Assembly (NCBI GenBank): GCA_014904985.1 | Contig: MU128915.1 | Coordinates: 1-64,000 of the forward strand | Direction: 5' to 3' | Length of the DNA: 64,000 bases | From: Hydnum rufescens UP504 | Taxonomy: Eukaryota; Basidiomycota; Agaricomycetes; Cantharellales; Hydnaceae | Shown: positions 9,904-18,321 of the stretch, piece by piece | How the letters are laid out: each line of letters opens with the position of its first letter | Position numbering within the stretch: position 1 is the first letter of the stretch | The notes under the pieces: generated by a model | Database searches by the model: none | What the model was told of the DNA's origin: nothing | The model's input: the letters and a program-made list of their open reading frames with translations, nothing else | Translations under genes and position numbers: made by a program

Positions 9904-10834
9904 ATGCCAAGCGGGAGTGCTGGACACAAGAAACATCAATGCCCTTGCATTGCATGCACAATAGATGATAATAGTCCTATTTTTCAGTTTCCTGCATTGA
10001 TTAAGATGCATCTTCAGAAGGATCTTGATTGTCAGCATGATGCTCGCAACTTGCAAAGGTGTTACAATGAGCATCGGCAGCCGCGGTCCCAAAACACAAA
10101 CAATGCATTGGGAGACTTTGAGGATGGGTCTGGACCTCATGGTACTAATGGTGAGTATTCAAGACTTGCTCTAGGCATGCACCACCCCATTCTTGTATGA
10201 TTTTTTTTTTGTAATATCAGACTGTGTCGATGACAGCACTGGAAGACACTCAGGATCTCGATCGGTGTCTCCAATGCAAGATATAGAGCGGCATTATCAA
10301 CTGGAACTCACCTGTCTGGCACTTGATGATCCTCCTGATGACTTTGATGATGAAATTTATGACAATGATTGGCCACCATTCCAGCGTCGAATGGAAGCCA
10401 ACCCTGGGCTCCCTCCCGAACCCATCTCTGACAGTGGGGATGATGGTCTAGGTGAAGAAGACTTGGATGTTATGGATGATCCTGTCTTCATCGACAATAG
10501 CGATGTATATGAATGTGAAGATGTGCTTGAACATCAACAAGCAGTGCAAGATCTTGATACAAGTCCTGAAGCATTCAACGAGGCACTGGAGATATGGAAT
10601 GCATACATTCGTGCATTTGTCATGGCCTATTTTGATTGTTGCCCACATACTGCCATCAATGCATTCCTTTCTGGGCAGCAGGCTCTTTTTCAGACAATGG
10701 CCATTCAGCACAACTGCGATATTGTGGGCCTGGAGGACATGGCACTGACCCTTCCTACTGTTGAACGATGGCTTGGGATCAGTACTGCTCCATGTGTGGC
10801 CTACTATATGATGTGCGAGACATGCTGGAAATGA
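9904..10834 (+). pseudogene. N-terminal part of a CACTA/Tnp2-like transposon protein
   Basis: Exon 1 (from ATG 9904 to 10150) contains a Cys-rich start, CPCIACTIDD, and IKMHLQKDL. An intron (GTGAGT at 10151, ATATCAG ending 10220) joins in phase to exon 2, which is acidic (DDPPDDFDDEIYDND) and ends ALTLPTVERWLGIS ... YYMMCETCWK at a TGA at 10832-10834. The acidic N-terminus followed by a conserved block ending in CxxCW resembles the start of basidiomycete Tnp2-domain proteins. The transposase core is absent, so this is a fragment. The family assignment is from memory of the pattern and is tentative. Confidence 0.45.
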
Positions 10835-10959
10835 CATGAACTATGAGATCTCTACGAGCTTGATTCTGCATTGTGCATGCGTGTGTCAGGATCAAATTGA
10901 CATTTGCTTCCGCCTAAGGACTTACCCATCAGAGTATCATTCTTCATCGACTCTATCAT

Positions 10960-11337
10960 ATGGCGCCTACTTCCTCAAATGCTCTTGTCTCCTCTCTCCC
11001 TCCATTCACTATGGGGGTTATTGTCATCCTTGCCATTATTGGCATTTCTCTTATTATTATTGCCCTCGTTCTATCAGGCCTCGGCCAGCGGGCTATGGGC
11101 TGGGTAGTCAACCAGTGGCAGCATTGGCGTCCTTGTCAGCACCTGTCGTTCCCTCACTCCCCACGTGAGTCCATGGAGTTGCCAATCCAGACTCCCCCTC
11201 CTCCTCCTCTACCCCCAGTCCCTGAATCCACATCACCTGTCCCAATCCGTACTCCATCCACATCATTACGGTCATTTGACACTTTGGACACCTTTGGAGT
11301 ACCCAGGCATACACTGCCTTGGAAGTACATACACTAA
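10960..11337 (+). CDS. Small single-pass membrane ORF before an LTR-like sequence
   Basis: ATG at 10960 opens 125 codons. Residues about 18-40 form a strong hydrophobic segment (MGVIVILAIIGISLIIIALV), then a basic/aromatic stretch and a Pro-rich region (PPPPPLPPVPES). The stop TAA is followed at once by a purine run AGGGGGATA, as seen where the last ORF of an LTR element meets its polypurine tract. I do not recognise a family. It could be an accessory or envelope-position ORF of a lost retroelement, or chance. Confidence 0.35.
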   Translation: MAPTSSNALVSSLPPFTMGVIVILAIIGISLIIIALVLSGLGQRAMGWVVNQWQHWRPCQHLSFPHSPRESMELPIQTPPPPPLPPVPESTSPVPIRTPSTSLRSFDTLDTFGVPRHTLPWKYIH

Positions 11338-11735
11338 GGGGGATACATATGGAAGTTGGGGCATAGCCATGTGGAGGTGCGCACAGGATTCGTAACACGG
11401 CTGCATCAGCTTAGTGAGGCTTAGTGATGGTGGCTGTGGAGGCTGACTGATGGGCTGTGGAGCCAGCATTCTAGGAGGATCCGGAAGGTTATGGAAGATG
11501 GCGGAAGGCTCTGGAAGGTTGGAGGCTGTGTGCAGGAAATAGTATTTATAGCCCTTCGCAGTTGGGGGATCACCAGTTTCGATCTCTCAGGATTCCCACT
11601 GCGATAGGTGCAAGACTTGTGTGTCCCTTGTTGTGTGGTGTATACTCAGGATTCCCACTGCGATAGCGTGTGGTTAATTAATCTCTTTCCTCTTTCTGTT
11701 TGTGGCTTCGACAGCAGTGTTGCCCTGACACACAT
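11338..11735 (+). repeat. LTR-like sequence
   Basis: Starts after a purine run, has a TATA-like TATTTATAGCCC at about 11535, two copies of GGATTCCCACTGCGATAG (about 11588 and 11648), and ends TGTTGCCCTGACA. The same kind of end (CGTGGCCCTGACA) occurs at 18806. The left boundary is not certain and no partner LTR is in the window. Confidence 0.35.
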
Positions 11736-11739
11736 AGCC

Positions 11740-11833
11740 ATAATTAATCTCACAATCAGTCATGTGATCGTCCAATGGCTGGAAGTTGTGTAATTTCGCA
11801 TTTTCTGATACTGGATGTTTTTATCTTCCACAC
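11740..11833 (+). repeat. Second copy of the 95 bp block at 2946
   Basis: Matches 2946-3040 through GCATTTTCTGATACTGGATG and ends CTTCCACACC. Here it directly follows the LTR-like end CCCTGACA, suggesting a nested insertion. Confidence 0.7.
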
Positions 11834-11937
11834 CAGTGACTTCAAGGGGCTCCATACAACTTCCAAGTCACGGTCGAGTTGCAAGTCGCAACTTGAACCA
11901 CTGGCACTTCCCATATATGCATATATAATGATATTTG

Positions 11938-12240
11938 TTACTCATTGTCAAATAGACTGGCCTTTTCCACCAAATCATCACAATTGATGTCCCCACACCG
12001 CAAAATACTGTTCAGTGTTGATTGATGAGAAGCCTGCTCCATCTGCATTTCTGTGAGGTCTGTTGCCCAGCCATCTGTGAAGTTCAGGCAATTCTTTTTC
12101 AACATAAACTTTAATGTCTGAAGGGCCTCCATAATTTTGGGTTTGAGATGACTGTGCTGCTTCATTATTATCTCTGAGCTTGAAGAAAAAAATGAAGATC
12201 TAGAAATTTGGGACTGGTGTGGGATTGAGACAATGACTAT
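11938..12240 (-). pseudogene. hAT transposase C-terminal fragment
   Basis: The minus-strand frame from about 12165 to 11938 reads HLKPKIMEALQTLKFMLKK, NCLNFTDGW and a short acidic tail. The word MEALQ.LKF.LKK..L.FT is typical of the dimerisation end of basidiomycete hAT transposases. Sequence up to about 12240 shows no further domain, so only the last ~75 residues survive. Confidence 0.5.
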
Positions 12241-13084
12241 TATGAGGACTCTGATGATTTATGAATTATTGTACAATGTCTATAGAGCCAGCTTGTTTTG
12301 GCTTCTATCTTGTATGTATGGAAGTTGTACTTCTTTCTCTTTCAAGGCTCTGGCAACATGTTTATCAATCTATATTAGAGGTAGTTTCAGCAGTATTGCA
12401 CACAGAACCCTAACATACAGTAAGAGTAGTATACAGTTAATGACAATATAAATGTTATTCGTGCGGACCAGGTGCATGCGGCGGTAAAGGAGAGGCAATG
12501 CAGAGGGTGACAATGATGACCACTCATCGTGACTACCACTCCTTTTGGAAACAGGGGATCACGTGCTTCTCGGATACATCCACATATGACCCTGACAACT
12601 TCAAGCTACAAGTCTCCTCTGTGCTATTTCTCAGGTCTGCCATGCATCGGAATCCAAGGGCTTTCATTTTGCATCAGATACAGGCAGTTCTGTTTTATTT
12701 TTACAATGTTTGGAGCCGATCCCACCCCCCAAATCAGTGAATCTACATACATGTTTTTGGCCAAAATTGGCCTCGAAACCAGTGACCCGGGATCCCCCCT
12801 ACTAGAGCTCGCAGGAGTCCTCCTGGAGCCTGATGGGGAAGCACTACAAGTCCAAAGGTTACTTAATGAGAGAAGGGGAGATGTGAAAGAATATTTATCG
12901 CTGTATAACATGTACAAGGACCTTAGGCACCTTATAGCTAGTAGGCAGCCTGAAGCAGTATATAGAGCTCCACCACCACTATCACCACCTGGACTTCGAT
13001 TCGGGTCTCAACTTCAGTGCGGGCCGAATTGGGACACCACAATTTGGTGTTCGGACATCCACACATATGAGAACCTGCCCAATC
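12241..13084. other. No gene supported
   Basis: An open frame on the plus strand (ATG at 12706, roughly 90 residues with a Lys/Glu-rich helical part such as NERRGDVKEYLSLYNMYKDL) is present but matches no family I know and runs into the terminal repeat of the foldback element. The rest is A/T-rich unique sequence. Confidence 0.3.
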
Positions 13085-13104
13085 CCAGGCTGGTCAGTCA
13101 AATT

Positions 13105-13159
13105 GGGGACCTAATTAGGTACCATTTTCGGGGCAGAAAATGGTACCTAATAGGTCCCC
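13105..13159. repeat. Left terminal hairpin of the foldback element
   Basis: Near-perfect hairpin, left arm GGGGACCTAATTAGGTACCA, loop containing GGGGCAG, right arm TGGTACCTAATAGGTCCCC. It is the inverted counterpart of 18268-18321. Outside it, TGGTCAGTCA (about 13091) is also mirrored beyond the right hairpin. Confidence 0.8.
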
Positions 13160-13541
13160 AGACAGTATGGCCAAAATACGGCCATTCCAATTCATTTCAG
13201 CCAATCCATGGCTGTGCTAGATTATATATTTATTTATTGTTATTATTATCATTATTATTATTATTATTACTACTATAATTATATACATATTATGCTATAT
13301 ACATATTATCCCCCCCCAGGGTCTGCCACCACAGGGGGGGCATGGTTCCTGCAGGTCACGCACCTGCATATACCCACCACACCCGAGTGGGGTCCATATG
13401 CCCCGGTCAGGGCCGGGTCCATTTGGGCGCTCCCTCGAGGGAGCGGATTTTCGTTCATGGGTGCTTGTTTGCGGTTTTCGTTTGCGGCGCGTCATTCGGC
13501 GGGTTTGTGGTTGGGGGTGTACATGAGTTCTGGTTCAGGAT

Positions 13542-13697
13542 CTAGAGAAATTTAAAATGAAAGATTAGTTGAACAGTAATGCAGCGCAAAAAGAGCAGCT
13601 TATGCTGCTCTTTTTGCGCCACAAGAATAAAAAATAAGAAGAAAAAGAAAACTGACCTTGCAGTACCCCACACCTGCTGCAGCGGGTGTCGGGTACT
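13542..13697 (-). repeat. Module L2 (hairpin A, donor, hairpin B, acceptor)
   Basis: On the minus strand: hairpin A 13697-13662 (one non-pairing change), donor AAG/GTCAGT at 13656, hairpin B 13619-13584 (GCGCAAAAAGAGCAGC stem, TTAT loop), branch-like CAACTAAT, acceptor CTAG ending 13542. Implied intron 115 nt. Confidence 0.75.
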
Positions 13698-13845
13698 GAG
13701 TCCCTGTACTCCGGTTCGTACATACGGCGGGTTGTATAGGTCCTCCCTGCGGTTTTCATTTGTGGGGGGTCGTTCGTGGGTTTCGTTCGCGGCGTGTCAT
13801 TCTGTGGGTTTATGGTCGGGGGTTCAGGCGGGTTCTGGCCAGGAT

Positions 13846-13997
13846 CTAGAGAAATAACAATAGGTTAGTAAAAAATGAATGAATGCAACGCAAAAAGAGC
13901 AGCATATGCTGCTCTTTTTGCGCCACGAGAATAAGAAATGAAACAATAAAAAATACCTTGTAGTACCCCACACCCGCTGCAGCGGGTGTGGGGTACT
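13846..13997 (-). repeat. Module L3
   Basis: Minus strand: hairpin A 13997-13962 is a perfect 36 nt palindrome (arm AGTACCCCACACCCGCTG), donor AAG/GTATTT at 13956, hairpin B 13922-13889, branch TACTAAC at 13870-13864, acceptor CTAG ending 13846. Implied intron 111 nt. Confidence 0.8.
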
Positions 13998-14126
13998 GGG
14001 ACTGTACTCCGGCTCATGCACGGCGGTTTGTGCGGGTCCCCCCAGGACCCTGTCGCTCGGGTGTCGATAGGTGGGGTCAGGAGGGGGGGGGTTGCGTCGG
14101 TATTCGTTGGTGCGAGAAGTAAAGAC

Positions 14127-14274
14127 CTATAATAGAAAGTTATAAATTAGTTAAGAATTAAGCACCACGCAAAAAGAGCAGCTTTCGGTGCTCTTTTTGC
14201 ACGGTTGTAGCTACGGGGGCAGTGACTCACCTTAAATAGGACCACACACCCACCATGGCGGGTGTGTGGTTCCT
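14127..14274 (-). repeat. Module L4
   Basis: Minus strand: hairpin A 14274-14238, donor AAG/GTGAGT at 14230, hairpin B 14200-14169 with a shortened upper stem, branch-like TTAACTAAT, acceptor ATAG ending 14127. Implied intron 104 nt. Confidence 0.7.
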
Positions 14275-14284
14275 GGGGCCCTCA

Positions 14285-14600
14285 TATGGCGCGGTCGCGT
14301 CCTCGTTTGGCGCGTTACCATACGTCGCGTCCTCATTTGGTGTGTTGCCGTGTATCGCGTCGTTTGGCATTGCCGTGTATTGTGCCATTTGGCGCGTTGC
14401 CGTGTGTCGCGTCGTTGGCGTGGTGCCGTGTGTCGTGTCATTGGTGTGGTGCCATGTGTCGCGTTGTGGGCATGGTGCTGTATGTCACGTCCTTGGTGCC
14501 ATGCCGTATGTCGTGTGGTGGGCGCATTGCCATATGTCGCGTCATTTGGGGCGTCCTCATTCGGGGCATTGCCGTTTGGGCCCTCATTTCATGGGTTTTC
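14285..14600 (-). repeat. Degenerate ~30 bp repeats forming the inter-module sequence
   Basis: Words like TTGGCGCGTTGCC and GTGTCGCGTC recur about ten times with drift. This is the left-arm equivalent of the CGAAACGAA/CCACACC-rich stretch at 16140-16230. Confidence 0.6.
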
Positions 14601-14627
14601 GTCGTGCCTTAGACCCCAGGTCTCAAT

Positions 14628-14769
14628 CTAGAAGAATACAAGATATGTTAGTAAAAAGATTCAAAGAGGCGCAAAAAGAGCAGCAAAGCTGCTCTTTTTG
14701 CGCCGTTGTATCTACAAGCAAAAAAAACTCACCTTATGACCACACACCCGCTGTGGCGGGTGTGTGGTC
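14628..14769 (-). repeat. Module L5
   Basis: Minus strand: hairpin A 14769-14738 (GACCACACACCCGC arm), donor AAG/GTGAGT at 14732, hairpin B 14704-14668 (GGCGCAAAAAGAGCAGC arm), branch TACTAAC at 14653-14647, acceptor CTAG ending 14628. Implied intron 105 nt. Confidence 0.8.
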
Positions 14770-15365
14770 GTACGCTTGCCTTTTCGGGCGGTTCGTTGTT
14801 GTGGTTGCGGAGATGAAAAAGAAGATGTGAAATTCAACGCCGGCAATTGCCGATACTCAAGAAGCGCCCAAGTGCTGGCGCCGCAAGCACAGCACACATC
14901 AATAGCAAGCATGTAGATATGGAATAGATAATATAATAAATATTATCCAATAAAATGCGAAGAAGAAGAAATAATGATCAGAGCTCAATAAGGCATGAGA
15001 TGGCTAATTGCAGAGTGGATTGGGCCACTTCTATGCATCAGAATTGGCCCAAATTTAAATTATGGGTGTGGTGGTCGCACGCTTGCCTTTTCGGGCGGTT
15101 GTTGTTGTGGTTGCGGAGATGAAAAAGAAGATGCGAAATTCAACGCCGCAATTGCCGATACTCAGGAAGCGCCCAAGTGCTGGGCTACAGCACAGCACAC
15201 CATCAATAGCAAGCATGTAGATATGGAATAGATAAATATATAATAAATATTTATCCAATAAAATGCGAAAAGAAGAAAATAAAGAGTCAGAGCTCAATAA
15301 GGCATGAGATGGCTAATTGCAGAGTGGATTGGCCACATCTATGCATCAGAATTGTTCCCAAATTT
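14762..15365 (+). repeat. ~300 bp tandem duplication on the left palindrome arm
   Basis: 14762-15060 and 15070-15365 are direct copies: both run from CGCTTGCCTTTTCGGGCGG through AAGCATGTAGATATGG and AGAGCTCAATAAGGCATGAG to CAGAATTG. A third, inverted copy forms the right palindrome arm (15545-15840). Confidence 0.85.
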
Positions 15366-15845
15366 TAAATATAGTAATTTTATATATACACTCTACATGG
15401 GCGATTGATTATCTCGGATGATTCTCGCATTTTTCAAATTTTCACGCCTTCAATTCCCTATTTAGGGAATTGAAGGCATGAAAATTTGAAAAATGCGAGA
15501 ATCATCCGAGATAATCAATCGCCCATGTAGAGTGTATATATGGTGTTGCTATATTTAAATTTGGGCCAATTCTGATGCATAGAAGTGGCCCAATCCACTC
15601 TGCAATTAGCCATCTCATGCCTTATTGAGCTCTGACTCATTATTTTCTTCTCCTTCGCATTTTATTGGATAAATATTTATTATATATTATCTATTCCATA
15701 TCTACATGCTTGCTATTGATGTGTGCTGTGCTTGCGGCGCCAGAACTTGGGCACTTCCTAAGTATCGGCAATTGCCGGCGTTGAATTTCGCAACTACGCA
15801 GCCACACTCAGCAACAGAAAGGCAACCGCACAACCACGACACAAC
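15065..15845. repeat. Central palindrome of the foldback element
   Basis: The centre is at 15461-15462. The inner arms (15382-15460 and 15463-15541, 79 bp each) differ at about one position. The outer arms continue to about 15070 and 15840 with small gaps. A transcript or single strand through this would form a very long hairpin. Confidence 0.9.
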
Positions 15846-15912
15846 AGCAACAGCAACAGCAGCAACAGCAGCAACAGCAGCAACAGCAGCAACAGCAGCA
15901 GCAGCAGCAGCC
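15838..15912 (+). repeat. CAG/CAA microsatellite
   Basis: A run of (CAACAG)n grading into (CAG)n sits on the right arm between the palindrome and module R1. The left arm has no equivalent expansion. Confidence 0.85.
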
Positions 15913-15934
15913 CTAGCGCACAACCACGACCACA

Positions 15935-16076
15935 TGACCACACACCCGCTGAGGCGGGTGCATGGTCATAAGGTAAGTTTTGTCTCAATACATAGAATAG
16001 TGCAAAAAGAGTAGCGCAAGCTACTCTTTTTGCACTGCTGTGAATTTTGATACTAACATAGCCTTTATTATTCCAG
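15935..16076 (+). repeat. Module R1
   Basis: Hairpin A 15935-15968, donor AAG/GTAAGT at 15973, hairpin B 16001-16034 with a compensated change (AGTAGC paired with GCTACT), branch TACTAAC 16051-16057, acceptor CCAG ending 16076. Implied intron 104 nt. Confidence 0.8.
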
Positions 16077-16264
16077 ACCAAAACCAAAACAAACGACAGG
16101 CCACCCAATGAGTGGCCCAGGCCCCAGTGGAAATACGCAAAACCACACGAAACGAAACGAAACGAAGCCAAATGAAACCACACCCAACCCCACGCCAAAC
16201 CCAATGAAACCACACCACACCCAATGAAACAATGCCAAGCAGAAATGCCAGAGGTGGCCATGCG

Positions 16265-16404
16265 AACCACACACCCGCTGCGGCGGGTGTGTGGTTCTAT
16301 ACAATGTAAGTAATCTTGTGCACCCCTAGCGGCGCAAAAAGAGCAGCAAATGCTGCTCTTTTTGCACTGGTTTTAATTTTTTAACTGATAATGTTTTATT
16401 CTAG
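16265..16404 (+). repeat. Module R2
   Basis: Hairpin A 16265-16296 (perfect, CGGC-type loop), donor GTAAGT at 16306, hairpin B 16334-16365, branch-like TTAACTGAT, acceptor CTAG ending 16404. Implied intron 99 nt. Confidence 0.8.
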
Positions 16405-16503
16405 GTATCACCACAAATGAAGACCCGTGGAGCGAGCCCCCCCCTGAGATCAAACTCCTGCAAAGTGAGACCCATGAGCGACAATGCGCCAAACGAAGAC
16501 ACG

Positions 16504-16652
16504 AACCACACACCTGTGGTAGCAGGTGTGTGGTTCTATACAAGATAAGTAATTAGTGCACCCCCCCCCCTCACCAATGCAAAAAGAGCAGCCCTTGCTG
16601 CTCTTTTTGTGTCTGTTTTAATTTTTAACTAAGAAATTCTCTATTATTCTAG
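16504..16652 (+). repeat. Module R3 (donor ATAAGT)
   Basis: Hairpin A 16504-16535 with a compensated change (CACCTG paired with CAGGTG). Donor position reads ATAAGT at 16545 instead of GT. Hairpin B 16579-16609, branch-like TTAACTAAG, acceptor CTAG ending 16652. Confidence 0.7.
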
Positions 16653-16782
16653 GCTGTCGCCTGAACCACCTGCCAAACCAACCCCCTCTCCGCGAAATGA
16701 CAACGCAACGCGCCAAGGAACACCCCCCAGACAAAACCCGGACCGAGAACACACGACAGGGTCACAGGGACCCCAGACGAAC

Positions 16783-16908
16783 CACACCCGCCAAAGCGGG
16801 TGTGTGATAATTCTAAGGTAAATACAACCACACAAAAGGAGCAGCGTACGTTGCTCCTTTTGCGTGGCTCTTCTTTTTTTTCTTTTACTAACATATTTAC
16901 TATTCTAG
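16783..16908 (+). repeat. Module R4
   Basis: Hairpin A 16783-16804, donor AAG/GTAAAT at 16818, hairpin B 16832-16863 with the variant stem AAAAGGAG/CTCCTTTT, branch TACTAAC 16886-16892, acceptor CTAG ending 16908. Implied intron 91 nt. Confidence 0.8.
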
Positions 16909-17043
16909 ATGGTCAAGCAAAATGACAACCCGCCGAACGAACCCGCCCAACACCCCCCTGGGAATGATGATGCGACCCACCAAAACAACACATGCCAAAT
17001 GAAACACACCAACGACGACTGGCCAGACCAAACCCAAGAGAGT

Positions 17044-17190
17044 ACCACACACCCGCTTCAGCAGGTGTGTGGTAATTTTAAGGTGAGTACAACCGCGCAA
17101 GAGGAGCAGCGTACGCTGCTCCTTTTGCGTGGCTTCTCTTGTTTTTTTTTTTTTTACTAACGTATTATTTATTATTTTATTTTGTCATCT
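17044..17190 (+). repeat. Module R5 (acceptor lost)
   Basis: Hairpin A 17044-17073, donor AAG/GTGAGT at 17083, hairpin B 17096-17129, T-run then TACTAAC 17155-17161. No AG follows within the next 40 nt; the acceptor position reads TTTGTCATCTGG. Confidence 0.75.
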
Positions 17191-17308
17191 GGACCCAACA
17201 CCCGCAACCCCGACCAACATGAACATGAGAGAACGACGACCCACCTGCCAAACAAATCCTGCAAACAGCAACGAGCTCAAAACCACTGACGCAAGCCCCG
17301 ACAAACCC

Positions 17309-17451
17309 CACACCCGCTTCAGCGGGTGTGTGGTAATTTTAAGGTGAGTACAACCGTGCAAGAGGAGCAGCATACGCTGCTCCTTTTGCGTGGCTTTCCT
17401 GTTTTTTTTTTTTTTTACTAACGTATTATTTATTATTTTATTTTGTCATTT
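17309..17451 (+). repeat. Module R6 (acceptor lost)
   Basis: Hairpin A 17309-17330, donor AAG/GTGAGT at 17344, hairpin B 17357-17390, TACTAAC 17416-17422. As in R5 the acceptor position reads TTTGTCATTTGG. R5 and R6 are close copies, pointing to recent tandem duplication. Confidence 0.75.
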
Positions 17452-17566
17452 GGACCCAACACCCGTGACCCCGCCGAACGAACACGGGAGAACGACGACC
17501 CGCCGCCAAACGAATCCCAGCGAACGGCAACGAGTTCGAAACCACGACGCAAGCCCCGGACGAACC

Positions 17567-17704
17567 CCACACCCGCTCGAGCGGGTGTGGTAATCTTTAA
17601 GGTAAGTATATATGTACATGTCCGACTATGCAAAAGGAGCAGCAGGGGCTGCTCCTTTTGCCTGGTTTTTCTTTCTTTAACTAACTTATTATTTATTATC
17701 ATAG
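17567..17704 (+). repeat. Module R7
   Basis: Hairpin A 17567-17590 is a perfect 24 nt palindrome centred on CTCGAG. Donor AAG/GTAAGT at 17602, hairpin B 17630-17661 (AAAAGGAG stem), branch AACTAAC 17679-17685, acceptor ATAG ending 17704. Implied intron 103 nt. Confidence 0.8.
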
Positions 17705-17817
17705 GTATTCTTCTGAACCCGCATCCCCCAACCGAAGCCACGACCCCGCCGAGTGAAAACACGCGACCATGGGTGAGGGGGAACCCCAACGGTGAAGCAC
17801 GAAATAATGTCCCCGGT

Positions 17818-18003
17818 ACCACACACCCGCCCAAGCGGGTGTGTGGTGCTACTAGATACTAGATAGTTGTTATTTTAATTTTTTTGTTCTTTGATTCACA
17901 TGGACAGTACCACACACCCGCTAGAGTGGGTGTGTGGTGCTACTAAGTAGTCTTTTTTTATTTATTTCTACGGAGTACCACACACCAGAGTGGGTGTGTG
18001 GTA
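17818..18003 (+). repeat. Three further A-type hairpins without B partners
   Basis: Hairpins at 17818-17847, 17909-17938 and 17977-18002 all have the ACCACACACC arm. They are separated by A/T-rich spacers and are not followed by hairpin B, a branch site or an acceptor. This is the decayed or immature end of the right array. Confidence 0.75.
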
Positions 18004-18267
18004 TAATTTTAAATAAATAAATAAATAATAAGAATAAAACACGGGACTCCTGAATGAAACCCCGCTGACCCGGGGTAGCATAAGTATAATATAGTGATAA
18101 TAAATAAATAATTATAAATGGAAGATATTATCCCTGATAAGCCCGTATGGCCTGCTGCAAGTCTGAGATTCTCCAAGTCCCAGTTTCGGCCAATTTTCGG
18201 CCATTTTGGCCAATTCTGGTTCAGGAGGTGAAATCATAAAAATGGCCATTTTGGCTGAAATAGTGAT

Positions 18268-18321
18268 GGGACCTACTTAGGTACCATTATCTGCCCCAGA
18301 AGTGGTACCTAACTAGGTAGG
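18268..18321. repeat. Right terminal hairpin of the foldback element
   Basis: Left arm GGGACCTACTTAGGTACCA, loop TTATCTGCCCCAGAAG, right arm TGGTACCTAACTAGGTAGGC. Its reverse complement lines up with 13105-13159, including the loop orientation. Confidence 0.75.

Noticed and set aside
12529..13278. 250-codon open frame before the foldback element
   Set aside because: It overlaps the terminal hairpin and ends in simple TTA repeats. The middle looks protein-like but nothing confirms it.
14255..14830. Long overlapping open frames in the left array
   Set aside because: They arise from GTGTCGCGTC-type repeats that lack stops in several frames on both strands; repeat artefacts.
16909..17160. Open frame through module R5 (Pro/Asn/Thr-rich peptide)
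   Set aside because: Similar frames in other modules are broken by stops and the frame is not kept across the implied splices, so the array is better seen as non-coding.
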